A stretch of 64,000 bases of DNA, taken from positions 1 to 64,000 of the forward strand of contig NZ_KB907252.1 of the NCBI RefSeq assembly GCF_000381905.1, given 5' to 3'. Positions 52,643 to 60,637 of the stretch are shown here, one piece after another. The position numbers and the translations under genes were made by a program. The notes under the pieces are model-generated. The model saw only the letters and a program-made list of their open reading frames with translations. It was not told the DNA's origin and ran no database searches. This DNA is from Paenibacillus fonticola DSM 21315. Its GTDB lineage: Bacteria > Bacillota > Bacilli > Paenibacillales > Paenibacillaceae. Within the stretch, counting starts at the first letter, position 1, and the number at the start of each line of letters is the position of its first letter.

Positions 52643-52661
52643 TTATAAAACGCTTCCAAAA
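52643..52661 (-). promoter_or_regulatory. -10 box and partial cre-like site upstream of ytfQ-like gene
   Basis: On the minus strand TGGAAGCGTTTTATAAT combines a weak cre match (TGGAAGCGTTTT) with a consensus -10 TATAAT, 50 bp upstream of the start codon. CcpA repression is possible; no good -35 is visible. Confidence 0.35.
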
Positions 52662-52742
52662 CAGGAGGATATGGAGTTTCATCGCGGCTTGATGCGATTT
52701 TTTTTGCATTATTGGCGGCCGGCTCGCCTTTTGTTTGTTTTC

Positions 52743-52770
52743 TTGTCAAGATGGTTCAATTTTTTATTAT
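52743..52770 (+). promoter_or_regulatory. sigma-A promoter of the divergent kinase operon
   Basis: TTGTCA and TATTAT are spaced 16 bases apart, 72 bp upstream of the kinase start codon. Confidence 0.6.
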
Positions 52771-52841
52771 CGATTGCGTTTTTATGGGGGATCATTCATA
52801 ATTTAATTTACATTATTTATAAGGAAAGGGTCCGACTTCCG

Positions 52842-54641
52842 ATGAAGCTGATCCACTCGTTCTCCTCCAGCCTGCGGGCGAAGCTGCTTGCTATGTTCGT
52901 ACTCCTGACCGTCATACCGTTAATCGCCATCGGACTGATCTCTTACCAGAAATCGTATAATACAGTGTACGAGAACAGTAAGGCTGGCGCCGTGTTAATT
53001 GCTGAGCAGCTGGCTCAGGATTTAGAGATGCTGTTTACGGATACGGGCAAGCTGCTGGAGCTAGGCAAGCATCCGCGGGTGCTGCACTTCCTCTTCTCTC
53101 AGAACGACACCTATGAAGATGCCAAAGAAGTGCTTAAATTGATGGATTCATATCGGCAAACCTATAAATATGAAAGCGTTCTCAACATCTCGATGATCAA
53201 TTTGTACGGCCGGGGAATCAGCGAGCGTCGCGGTGTCTTCCAGCTGGATAAAAATCCGCTGCGCAATCCCCACTTTACTTTTTTGCTGCATCATCCGGAT
53301 ACCGTGCTCTATGTTCCGCCGCCGGATGCCAATCCGCTAGACCGGCTGGACGGCTTCGCCGAGCCGCATGCCATTTCCATCATGGCTGCCGTGAAGCAGC
53401 GGATCACGCACGAAGTCATCGGCTTCATTGTGATCGATCTGGACGATGCCGTCGTCAAGCAGTTTTGCGACAATGTCACCATCGGCGAGACGGGATTCTT
53501 CTACGTCATTGATCAGAACGGGAGGCCGATCTTTACGCCCGCGCGTTCAAGCCGGGAAATCCAGCTCCCCGCGCAGGACAATTTAACGAGCCTAGCGGCC
53601 GGCTCCATGACGAGCTACGTAGATACATCTCGGGGCAGCCCTAAATTTATCTTTACCTCGGCTTCCAAGGCCACCGGCTGGAAAATCATCGGGCAAGTGC
53701 CGCTTCAGGAGATCGTGTCCGAGGCGAATTCCATCCGGCAGCTGATCATCATTAGCGTCATCTTAAGCATCGTGTTTGCGGTGTCGCTTCATTTTTTCAT
53801 CTCATCCAGACTCACTAGACCTCTCCAATTGTTGAAAAATAAAATGCGGCTGGCTGCTTCCGGCTTCCTGGAATCGAAGGTCGCTCCTACAGGCAATGAC
53901 GAAATCGCCGATCTCGGCCAAAGCTTCAACATTATGCTAAGCAAAATCAAGACACTGCTCGAGCAGAATATCCGGGAGCAGGAAGAAATGAAAAAGGCCG
54001 AGCTCCGGGCGCTGCAGGCGCAAATCAATCCGCATTTTCTGTATAACACGCTGGATTCGATTCTTTGGATGGCCGAGGCCGGCAAGACCGATAAAGTGAT
54101 CCGCCTGGTCGAGTCACTCTCCCGTTTGTTCCGGATCAGTCTGAGCAAAGGTAAGGACTGGATCAGCCTGGAGAAGGAAATCGAGCATGTGCACAGTTAC
54201 TTGATTATTCAACAAATGCGTTATCGCGATATTCTCGAATACGAGATCGCGGCAGAGCCGCATCTTCTCAGCGCTCCGACCTTGAAAATGCTGCTTCAGC
54301 CTATCGTGGAAAACGCGCTTTACCACGGAATCAAGAACAAGCGGGGCAAGGGCCTTATTCAGATTAGCGCCCGTGCCGCAGACGGCGGGGAGATGGAGCT
54401 CCGAGTTCAGGATAACGGCTGCGGAATGAACGCGTACAAGCTTGGACAGCTGCGCGCCAATTTGGCGAATCAACGGCTTCCGGCTGAAACCGGCGAGGAG
54501 GTCTCCGGCGGCTTCGGACTGCACAACGTACAGCAGCGAATCCGGCTGTATTACGGACAGCAGTACGGCGTTCAGGTCGACAGCAGTGAAGGAGAAGGTA
54601 CGACCGTAACGATGCGAATTCCGATGAGGGGACGTGATTAA
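52842..54641 (+). CDS. YesM-type sensor histidine kinase
   Basis: A 599-residue kinase. Start ATG 52842 is chosen because the N-terminus 'SSLRAKLLAMFVLLTVIPLIAIG' begins the first membrane helix; the open frame continues upstream to 52671 but overlaps the promoter. An extracellular dCache-like sensor domain is at about 40-290, HAMP at about 305-360 ('TRPLQLLKNKMRLAASG'), phosphoacceptor 'QINPHFLYNTLDSILWM', and ATPase boxes 'QDNGCGMNA' and 'GGFGLHNVQQRI'. It is followed after three bases by its regulator gene. Confidence 0.92.
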   Translation: MKLIHSFSSSLRAKLLAMFVLLTVIPLIAIGLISYQKSYNTVYENSKAGAVLIAEQLAQDLEMLFTDTGKLLELGKHPRVLHFLFSQNDTYEDAKEVLKLMDSYRQTYKYESVLNISMINLYGRGISERRGVFQLDKNPLRNPHFTFLLHHPDTVLYVPPPDANPLDRLDGFAEPHAISIMAAVKQRITHEVIGFIVIDLDDAVVKQFCDNVTIGETGFFYVIDQNGRPIFTPARSSREIQLPAQDNLTSLAAGSMTSYVDTSRGSPKFIFTSASKATGWKIIGQVPLQEIVSEANSIRQLIIISVILSIVFAVSLHFFISSRLTRPLQLLKNKMRLAASGFLESKVAPTGNDEIADLGQSFNIMLSKIKTLLEQNIREQEEMKKAELRALQAQINPHFLYNTLDSILWMAEAGKTDKVIRLVESLSRLFRISLSKGKDWISLEKEIEHVHSYLIIQQMRYRDILEYEIAAEPHLLSAPTLKMLLQPIVENALYHGIKNKRGKGLIQISARAADGGEMELRVQDNGCGMNAYKLGQLRANLANQRLPAETGEEVSGGFGLHNVQQRIRLYYGQQYGVQVDSSEGEGTTVTMRIPMRGRD

Positions 54642-54644
54642 GCA

Positions 54645-56429
54645 ATGAAGAAGGTATTTCTAGTCGATGACGAAATTCTGATCCGGGAGACGATCCGGGA
54701 CTGCGTCCATTGGGAGCAGGAAGGCTTCCTCTACTGCGGCGATGCCTCGGACGGCGAGGTCGCGCTGCCGCTGATCGAGGAGCTTCATCCGGACATTCTG
54801 ATCACCGACATTAAGATGCCTTTCATGAACGGCTTGGAGCTGTGCACTCTCGTCCGCCAGCGTATGCCGGATATCAAAATCATCATTCTGAGCGGACACG
54901 GCGAATTCGAGTACGCCCGGAGCGCCCTCAGCATCGGAATCGAGGAATACTGCCTGAAGCCGATCAGCTCTGCGGATTTGACCAGCCTGCTGCGGAGTGT
55001 CAGCCGAAAGATCGATAAGGAACGCAGCGAGCAGGCGCAGCTTGAACGTCTCCGGCGGAACGAGAGCATGGGCAGGGTGCAATCCCGGGCAAAGCTGCTG
55101 GACGATCTATGCAGCGGCTTCCTCACAACACCGGAGGCGCTGCATGCCGCGTCCCAGCTCGAGGTGCCCCTGGTCGCCCGTTATTATGCGGTCGTGGTGA
55201 TGGATCTGCGCGAAGCCGATGACCCGGCAGGCGCACACGTGCCGGAGCAACAGACCGCCGGTGAAATGACCAGTGCCAGGACCCGTGCCGCTGAAGGCCT
55301 TGAGACAGGAACCAAAGAGGATGCGCCGGAGGGACTGTTCCTTGATGCTAGGCTCCTGCTCGGGCAGGCTGCAGAGCTAAGCACGGTGAATAGGCAACTA
55401 ATGCAGCAAATCAGTGCCTGGGAGGAGGACACAGCTCTCCCCTTCCGCCAGAGCCGGACAAAGACCGGCTGGATTGTCAAAGGCGATACGGTCGATACCC
55501 TGAACGAGCGGATCGAGCCGTTCCGAAGGCTGCAAGAGAACGCGGCCGAACATGCCCGCAGCTGTGTCATGGCGGTCGGTATCGGCTCGATTCAGGATCG
55601 GCTGCAGGGCGTTCATCTGTCTTGTCTGGAAGCGGAGGAGGATATGCACTGGCAGCGGCTGTCCCGGCAGAACCGCCGAAATTTATGGGAGGCCACCCGC
55701 AGTACCTTGCACAGAAACATTTTTCTGGACCGGCAGGCCTTCATCGGATTTCTAAAGGTCGGCTCTCCCCCGGAAACGCCAGGCTTCATCAGGGATTTTG
55801 CAGCGGTGCTGCAGCCTATTGACTGGAACACCTCATTGATCGGTTACTACATTCTCAACGACATCACACTGGAAGTCATTCGCACGGCGGAGGAGCTGTA
55901 CCGCCAGCCCGAGTCTCCTGACAGCTTCCTTCGGCCGTTTCAGAGCGACATTGAGTCAATCCGAGACTGGGAGGATGCGTGCGCTTATCTGACCCGGCTG
56001 GCAGAACAGTTCTGGCTCTGGCGCACCCGCTCCTCCGACCGCTACGCCCACCTGCTCGTCCAGGTCAAGGCGTACATTCAAGCCAACTATGACAAGGACC
56101 ATATTTCTCTACAGGATGCGGCTGATTATGTGAATGTAAGCCCGAGCCATCTCAGTAAAATATTCAGCCAGGAAACGGGACAGACGTTCATCGAATTCCT
56201 GACCCAGACCCGGATTCGCAAAGCGATGGAGCTGCTGCACTCCACGCAGGCCAAAACGTATGAAATCGCCTTTCGGGTGGGTTATAGCGATCCGCATTAT
56301 TTTTCTAATCTATTTAAGCGAACTACCGGGATGACCACGACGCAATTCCGCAGGAAGGGAACGCTCCCTGCAGCGTTGCACCGGGCAGAAGGAGCAGCAG
56401 ATGAGAGCAGCCAGACAATTTCTTTATAG
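54645..56429 (+). CDS. YesN-type response regulator (REC + AraC)
   Basis: A 594-residue regulator. Receiver: 'VFLVDDEILIRE' and 'PDILITDIKMPFMNG' (Asp about 54). The long middle region (about 130-470) contains a low-complexity stretch ('AEGLETGTKEDAPEG'). The AraC domain lies at about 480-580: 'YVNVSPSHLSKIFSQETGQTF' and 'RVGYSDPHYFSNLFKRTTGMT'. It shares an operon with the kinase upstream and a binding-protein gene that begins within its last 29 bases. It probably activates the divergent ytfQ-like importer. Confidence 0.92.
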   Translation: MKKVFLVDDEILIRETIRDCVHWEQEGFLYCGDASDGEVALPLIEELHPDILITDIKMPFMNGLELCTLVRQRMPDIKIIILSGHGEFEYARSALSIGIEEYCLKPISSADLTSLLRSVSRKIDKERSEQAQLERLRRNESMGRVQSRAKLLDDLCSGFLTTPEALHAASQLEVPLVARYYAVVVMDLREADDPAGAHVPEQQTAGEMTSARTRAAEGLETGTKEDAPEGLFLDARLLLGQAAELSTVNRQLMQQISAWEEDTALPFRQSRTKTGWIVKGDTVDTLNERIEPFRRLQENAAEHARSCVMAVGIGSIQDRLQGVHLSCLEAEEDMHWQRLSRQNRRNLWEATRSTLHRNIFLDRQAFIGFLKVGSPPETPGFIRDFAAVLQPIDWNTSLIGYYILNDITLEVIRTAEELYRQPESPDSFLRPFQSDIESIRDWEDACAYLTRLAEQFWLWRTRSSDRYAHLLVQVKAYIQANYDKDHISLQDAADYVNVSPSHLSKIFSQETGQTFIEFLTQTRIRKAMELLHSTQAKTYEIAFRVGYSDPHYFSNLFKRTTGMTTTQFRRKGTLPAALHRAEGAADESSQTISL

Positions 56430-57381
56430 CCAGGTCCTGCCAGTCGCAATAATGCTGTTTAGCTGCTTGGTCTTTGCAGGCTGCCAATCTGCCGCGACTA
56501 CGGAATCCAAATCACCGTCCATCAAAGTTGCTGCTGCGAGCGAAGATGAAGGGCCAAGCTATACCTTCGGCATCATATATCCGGTTGCGCATCTGTTTTA
56601 TGAGGAGATTACCCGTTTGACGGAGGAGGCGGCAGCTCCTCATTCCATTCGGCTTATCGTGAAAGCGCCGGAAAGCTTCAGTGCCGACCAGCAGATCCAT
56701 ATGATGGAGACAATGATCCAGCAGCAGGTTGATGCCATCGCCATTGCTCCAATCGATGCGGCCGCCCTTGCTCCGGTCATTGACAGGGCGGTTGAGGCCG
56801 GAATTCCAGTCATTTGCTTCGAGTCGGACTCGCCGGGAAGCCGGCGGCTCTCTTTGATCGGTACGGATAACGTCAAGGCCGGGGAGCAAATGGGCCAAGT
56901 CATCCAGCAGCTGCACAACAACAAAGGTATGCTTCTCATTGAATCCGGCGTGAAGAGCATGAAAGTGAATCAGGAGCGTCTCGAAGGCTTGCTCCGGTAT
57001 TTGCAGGATCACACGAATATTCAAGTGCTTGAAATCCGCTACCACGGAGGAAATAGCGACAAAGCTTTATCCGATTTGGAACAAATGATCGACGATCACC
57101 CGCATTTCGATTCGTTAGTGTCGATCGATTTGATCTCCAGCTCAACTTCTGTGCTCGTCTGGAAGGCCAAAGGCTTGAACCGGTTTGCACTCTCTTTCAA
57201 CATGACCCCGGAAATGAAAGAAGCAATCCGCAACGGACAGATCACCTCCGTCATTTCCCAGCATGAACAGGACTGGGGGCATCTGCTCATCAAGCATCTG
57301 CTGCGGGCAGCCGAGGGCGAGCCTATTCCTCCCTTCGTCGACACCGATACCCAAGTTGTACAGAGCCTGTCATCGGAATGA
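56401..57381 (+). CDS. sugar-binding lipoprotein, candidate sensory partner of the two-component pair
   Basis: A 326-residue lipoprotein with lipobox 'VFAGCQS' (Cys about 28). It has the LacI/RbsB-type fold: 'YTFGIIYPVAHLFYEEITRL', 'VDAIAIAPIDAAALAPVIDRA', 'GIPVICFESDSPGSRR' and 'LIGTDNVKAGEQMG'. It overlaps the regulator gene and has no permease genes after it. Co-transcription with a kinase suggests that it presents sugar to the kinase's extracellular domain; this is inference. Confidence 0.88.
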   Translation: MRAARQFLYSQVLPVAIMLFSCLVFAGCQSAATTESKSPSIKVAAASEDEGPSYTFGIIYPVAHLFYEEITRLTEEAAAPHSIRLIVKAPESFSADQQIHMMETMIQQQVDAIAIAPIDAAALAPVIDRAVEAGIPVICFESDSPGSRRLSLIGTDNVKAGEQMGQVIQQLHNNKGMLLIESGVKSMKVNQERLEGLLRYLQDHTNIQVLEIRYHGGNSDKALSDLEQMIDDHPHFDSLVSIDLISSSTSVLVWKAKGLNRFALSFNMTPEMKEAIRNGQITSVISQHEQDWGHLLIKHLLRAAEGEPIPPFVDTDTQVVQSLSSE

Positions 57382-57461
57382 AACATGGCTGTATTATAAT
57401 CGGATAACAGAACTATTGTTTGGATGGATTGATGAATGAGAACTTGAATAGGGGCGTATTT

Positions 57462-58100
57462 ATGACAAATAACTACAAAATAGCCATTATCGGCGGGACA
57501 GGAAAAGTAGGACGCCATATCGCCGCAGCTGCGCTGCGAAAAGGTTATCAGGTTCGCATGCTCGTAAGAAATCCCCGGAAACTGGACGGCCAAGATGACA
57601 GAATCGAAATTCTGCAGGGCAATGTGGAAAATAGAGATCATATACGACAGCTGCTCCAGGATTGTGATGTTGTGGTGAACGCTTTTGGCCAACCGCCAGG
57701 AGATGTGCCGCTTTATAGCTCCGTAACCAGCATAGTTCTCAAAGTAATGAACGAGCTGGAAATCAGCCGTTATATCGGTGTAACAGGAGGCTCTCTTACT
57801 TTGGAAGGAGACCGGAAGCGATTCACGAATAAAGTCGGTGCGCTGCTGTTCAGAATCTTTTTCCCAGCGATGATCAAAGACAAGCAGAAGGAAGCGGCCA
57901 TCATCCAACAATACTGCAATATCGAATGGACGCTGATCCGGCTGCCGTTCGTCGTCGAGGGGGCAGAAAGCGGCGCCATCAAGGTAAATCTCACCGATAT
58001 GCCCGGCCTCAAAATTTCCAATCAGGACATCGCCAGCTTTATCGTCCGCCAGGCGGCAGAGGCCAAGTACATTCACAAGGCCCCTTTTATTGCTACCTAG
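57462..58100 (+). CDS. NAD(P)-binding NmrA/SDR-like protein
   Basis: A 212-residue atypical SDR. 'IAIIGGTGKVGRHIAAAALRKG' is the NAD(P) motif, followed by 'VRNPRKL' and 'LQGNVENRDHI'. There is no YxxxK at the usual position, as in NAD(P)-binding regulators and NADH-ubiquinone oxidoreductase-like flavin reductases. Start ATG 57462 has GGGGCG nine bases upstream. Function unknown, likely redox sensing or isoprenoid/flavin reduction. Confidence 0.8.
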   Translation: MTNNYKIAIIGGTGKVGRHIAAAALRKGYQVRMLVRNPRKLDGQDDRIEILQGNVENRDHIRQLLQDCDVVVNAFGQPPGDVPLYSSVTSIVLKVMNELEISRYIGVTGGSLTLEGDRKRFTNKVGALLFRIFFPAMIKDKQKEAAIIQQYCNIEWTLIRLPFVVEGAESGAIKVNLTDMPGLKISNQDIASFIVRQAAEAKYIHKAPFIAT

Positions 58101-58124
58101 AGATAGTAAGCTGGGGAAATAGAA

Positions 58125-58156
58125 AGTCCCCGGATCGTTTTCACGAAATGGGGACT
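58125..58156. terminator. hairpin after the NmrA-like gene
   Basis: AGTCCCC/GGGGACT with an 18-base loop and no T-run. It is a weak terminator candidate. Confidence 0.4.
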
Positions 58157-58188
58157 CAAGTACGGCTTCAAATCCGGGTTGGCTTCGA

Positions 58189-58272
58189 TCTTTGATTTTG
58201 ATTTCGATTTGGATTTTGAATTCAACTTTGATTTGGATTTGGATTCGAATTCAACTTCGATTTTGATCCGGA
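58189..58272. repeat. degenerate GATTTT/GATTTG hexanucleotide run
   Basis: About 14 units of GATTTn, GATTTGGATTTG and GAATTCAAC variants abut the 3' end of the glutathione peroxidase gene. They read as Asn-Pro or Ser-Lys repeats on the minus strand but lie beyond the stop codon. Confidence 0.8.
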
Positions 58273-58279
58273 TTTGGCA

Positions 58280-58837
58280 TTAAGCCAATTGCAGCAATTC
58301 CTGGATGCTCGATTGGACAACATCGATAGAGTCCGTCGGCTCAAAACGGCGCACGACCCGGCCCTGCTGATCGACCAGAAATTTTGTAAAGTTCCATTTG
58401 ATCGCATCGCCTACCAGCCATTCCGGCGCTTTGTCAGACACCATCAGCTTCAGCAGCTTCGCGTTAATATCACTTTCATCAAAACCTTGGAACGGGGCCG
58501 CCTTCTTCAAATAATCGAACAAAGGATGCGCCTCCTCTCCATTAACCTCCACCTTTGCAAAAATCGGAAATTTCACGCCATAATTGATCTGGCAGAAGGA
58601 CTCCGCTTCTTCATTCGTACCTGGCTCCTGTTCCCCAAACTGATTGCATGGAAAACCGATGATCTCCAGCCCTTCGGCGTGAAATTGCTCGTAAACCTTC
58701 TGCACATCGTCAAACTGGGGCGTAAATTTGCATTTGCTAGCCGTATTCATGATCAGGATCGGCCGGCCCTCCAGTTTATACAATGGGAACCGCTCTCCAT
58801 TCGTCTTAAGCACGTTGAAGTCATAGATTGTTGGCAT
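58280..58837 (-). CDS. glutathione peroxidase-family thiol peroxidase
   Basis: A 185-residue protein. The peroxidatic cysteine is in 'NTASKCKFTPQ' (about residue 36). 'GFPCNQFGEQEPGTNEE' supplies the second motif, and 'WNFTKFLVDQQGRVVRRFEP' the Trp/Asn end of the active site. It is a Cys-type enzyme that probably uses thioredoxin to reduce peroxides. GAGGTGAC precedes ATG 58837. It is monocistronic. Confidence 0.93.
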   Translation of the reverse strand: MPTIYDFNVLKTNGERFPLYKLEGRPILIMNTASKCKFTPQFDDVQKVYEQFHAEGLEIIGFPCNQFGEQEPGTNEEAESFCQINYGVKFPIFAKVEVNGEEAHPLFDYLKKAAPFQGFDESDINAKLLKLMVSDKAPEWLVGDAIKWNFTKFLVDQQGRVVRRFEPTDSIDVVQSSIQELLQLA

Positions 58838-58925
58838 GGATTTCTGTCACCTCATGATCGTATGTATTAAATTTCAACATATAATAGATTTGCGAGAAAT
58901 GCAATAAAACTGCTACCCATAACCC

Positions 58926-59549
58926 CTATTCACTTTGACTGCTAATCCATTGAATAACCTCTTCCAGCTTGGTGAACAAATCCGGGTCTTCCTGTTGGGC
59001 AGCAGTACGTATATAGTCCATATCGATTTGATTCATCTGTGCGGATATTAAAAAAATAGCCCATTCTTCGCTCCGTTTATCATCCCAATAGAGCGCTGCC
59101 TTCAACCGATCAAGTACCAAATCTTCAATTCCTATTACATAGCAATAGCCTTCGGGGGTAGACAGTTTCACAATCTTATCTTTAGAGCCGGCCAAGGTAT
59201 CGCTGGGGATTTCAATCGGTATATCCAATTCTTTGATGTAATAATGCCTGCGACCAGCAGTGCGCTCAAATCCAAGTAGTTCAAACAATTTACGCGCCAA
59301 ATCATCACGAATCATAACCAAATCAACATCTGCTGTTTTGTAACTGCCCGAAGTATAAAATTCAACAGCATGCCCTCCTACAATTACCGCGGGATCGGCT
59401 CCAACCTCATCAAGTAAAGGAGTTATTATCCCCATGGCATAGAGCTCTTTCCACGACTGACGGTTTGGATCGGTTGCCAGCTCATTTAAGAGATTCCTTG
59501 CTTTAGCCAATGTCTGCAGAAATTCCGCGCTATCCCACACAGTAGACAC
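58926..59549 (-). CDS. nucleotidyltransferase-fold protein (DUF6036/AbiEii-like)
   Basis: A 207-residue protein. The preferred start is GTG 59549, with GGAGGGA five bases upstream; the frame extends to 59621 over the neighbouring gene. 'VIVGGHAVEFYTSGSYKTADVDLVM' is the GG...D.D signature of polymerase-beta-type nucleotidyltransferases (Asp pair about residue 77). 'IGIEDLVLDRLKAALYWDD' near the C-terminus is common in the AbiEii/DUF6036 groups. It is preceded by a small gene 20 bp upstream. The pair resembles toxin-antitoxin or phage-defence two-gene layouts in which the transferase is the toxin; this is inference. Confidence 0.75.
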   Translation of the reverse strand: MSTVWDSAEFLQTLAKARNLLNELATDPNRQSWKELYAMGIITPLLDEVGADPAVIVGGHAVEFYTSGSYKTADVDLVMIRDDLARKLFELLGFERTAGRRHYYIKELDIPIEIPSDTLAGSKDKIVKLSTPEGYCYVIGIEDLVLDRLKAALYWDDKRSEEWAIFLISAQMNQIDMDYIRTAAQQEDPDLFTKLEEVIQWISSQSE

Positions 59550-59568
59550 ACTTATCCCTCCAGCCGAT

Positions 59569-59772
59569 TCAAAATAAAACCCACTCTCTCTCACTCTTGA
59601 TTTGAATCTTTCCCTCTTCAAGACTCTTCAAAAAGCGATTTCGTATACTACGCATAAGAAGAACCTTTTCTATTTCCGACCGCGGTTTCTTAGATGACGT
59701 TGTTTGAATAAAACGCATTCTCTCAAGATTTGAAGGTCGTCTGGATACTTGTTTAATATCCATCTCTCTCAT
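59569..59772 (-). CDS. small basic protein upstream of the nucleotidyltransferase
   Basis: A 67-residue protein starting at ATG 59772 (AAGGAG nine bases upstream). It is rich in Arg and Lys ('VSRRPSNLERMRFIQTTSSKKPRSE') and has a helical C-terminus ('IEKVLLMRSIRNRFLKSLEEG'). Not recognised. The 20-bp spacing suggests an operon with the nucleotidyltransferase, so it may be its partner, antitoxin or DNA-binding subunit. Confidence 0.6.
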   Translation of the reverse strand: MREMDIKQVSRRPSNLERMRFIQTTSSKKPRSEIEKVLLMRSIRNRFLKSLEEGKIQIKSEREWVLF

Positions 59773-59931
59773 TGCCCTTCACTCCTTTGGTTGCAGTTTG
59801 GTGGCTTTCGTACCGATTAGCTTGTTAATATTTAAGTTATCTTATTGCCATCCAAAAAACAACTCAGTCCTTATTTACAAGATAGACTAAGCATGCCCCC
59901 GGGAATTGTGAGTTCCTGCTTTCACCAGTCT

Positions 59932-60112
59932 TTACGGACATGGGAGACCTTATTTGTAGAAAAAGAGGCAGATTCGTGTGTTTACGGACACAGGATCAGC
60001 TATTTGAACATTTTCACGCGTTTTTGCTGCTGTAATGGTGGAATAGCGGAACTAGGGTCCGATAGACTGTGAAATTTGCTGATTTGGGACAAATAGCGGA
60101 AACAGGGTCCGT
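59932..60112. repeat. four copies of an AAATAGCGGAAACAGGGTCCG-type dispersed repeat
   Basis: Direct copies at 60041-60060 and 60091-60110. Inverted, more diverged copies at about 59932-59956 (ACGGACATGGGAGACCTTATTTG) and about 59979-60005 (ACGGACACAGGATCAGCTATTTG). Confidence 0.7.
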
Positions 60113-60144
60113 TGGCGGTGGATTAAAGCCGTAGAGGTGGCCGA

Positions 60145-60440
60145 GTGTGCTACTTGCCGCGTGCGGGACGTGCCGAGCGTGCGATGTGCTTAGCGTGCAT
60201 GTACGGCGTGCGAGACATGCCGATTATGCGACGTACCGCGTGCGTGATGTACCGAGTATGCGACGTACCGTGTGCGCGATGTACCGGCGTGCGAGACGTG
60301 CCGAGTGTACGATGTACCGCGTGCGCAGACATGCCGAGTGTGCTACGTGCCGCGTGCGATGTACCGGCGTGCGAGACGTGCCGAGTGTACGATGTACCGA
60401 GTGTGCGACGTGCCGAGTGTGCGACGTGCTGCCTGTGTAA
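60145..60440. repeat. degenerate GTGCGACGTGCCGAGT minisatellite
   Basis: About 18 variant units of 15-16 bp (GTGCGAYGTRCCGAGT and similar). The pattern changes gradually along the array. Confidence 0.85.
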
Positions 60441-60555
60441 CTTGTGAACGTGTGTGAACAAGCAGTGTAGGTGCGGGGCATGTGGCGATGGGGTTGCTGC
60501 ATTGGGTCATGCGAGGTATAGGCTCGCACAGCGTGCAGGCGCACAATGCAAAAAA

Positions 60556-60595
60556 GCCCCGCTCCTTCTCCCTGCAAGCGGGAGAGGAGCGGGGC
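60556..60595 (-). terminator. terminator of the GH65 fusion gene
   Basis: A 16-bp stem (GCCCCGCTCC with inner TCTCCC and complements); on the minus strand it runs into six T residues. Confidence 0.92.
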
Positions 60596-60637
60596 CTGCT
60601 GCCGAGCCAGAACAGCCCTAGCCCGGCAGCAGCCAGA

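Larger units (their letters stand above)
59773..60637. other. intergenic repeat region
   Basis: Four copies of a short repeat (59932-60112), then a GC-rich minisatellite (60145-60440) and finally the terminator of the GH65 fusion gene. Several open frames in the minisatellite code for Cys/Arg-rich repeats on both strands and are not accepted as genes. Confidence 0.6.

Noticed and set aside
52671-52841. Extended N-terminus of the third histidine kinase (57 extra residues)
   Set aside because: It overlaps the likely promoter and encodes an additional hydrophobic stretch not seen in the other kinases; ATG 52842 with a nearby GGAAAGGG is more likely.
59550-59621. Longer start for the nucleotidyltransferase
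   Set aside because: It would overlap the small upstream gene; GTG 59549 has GGAGGGA at proper distance.
60145-60461. Cys/Arg-rich frames in several reading frames resembling a Cys-rich peptide family
   Set aside because: They arise from a degenerate 15-16 bp repeat; frames are open on both strands and lack start signals.
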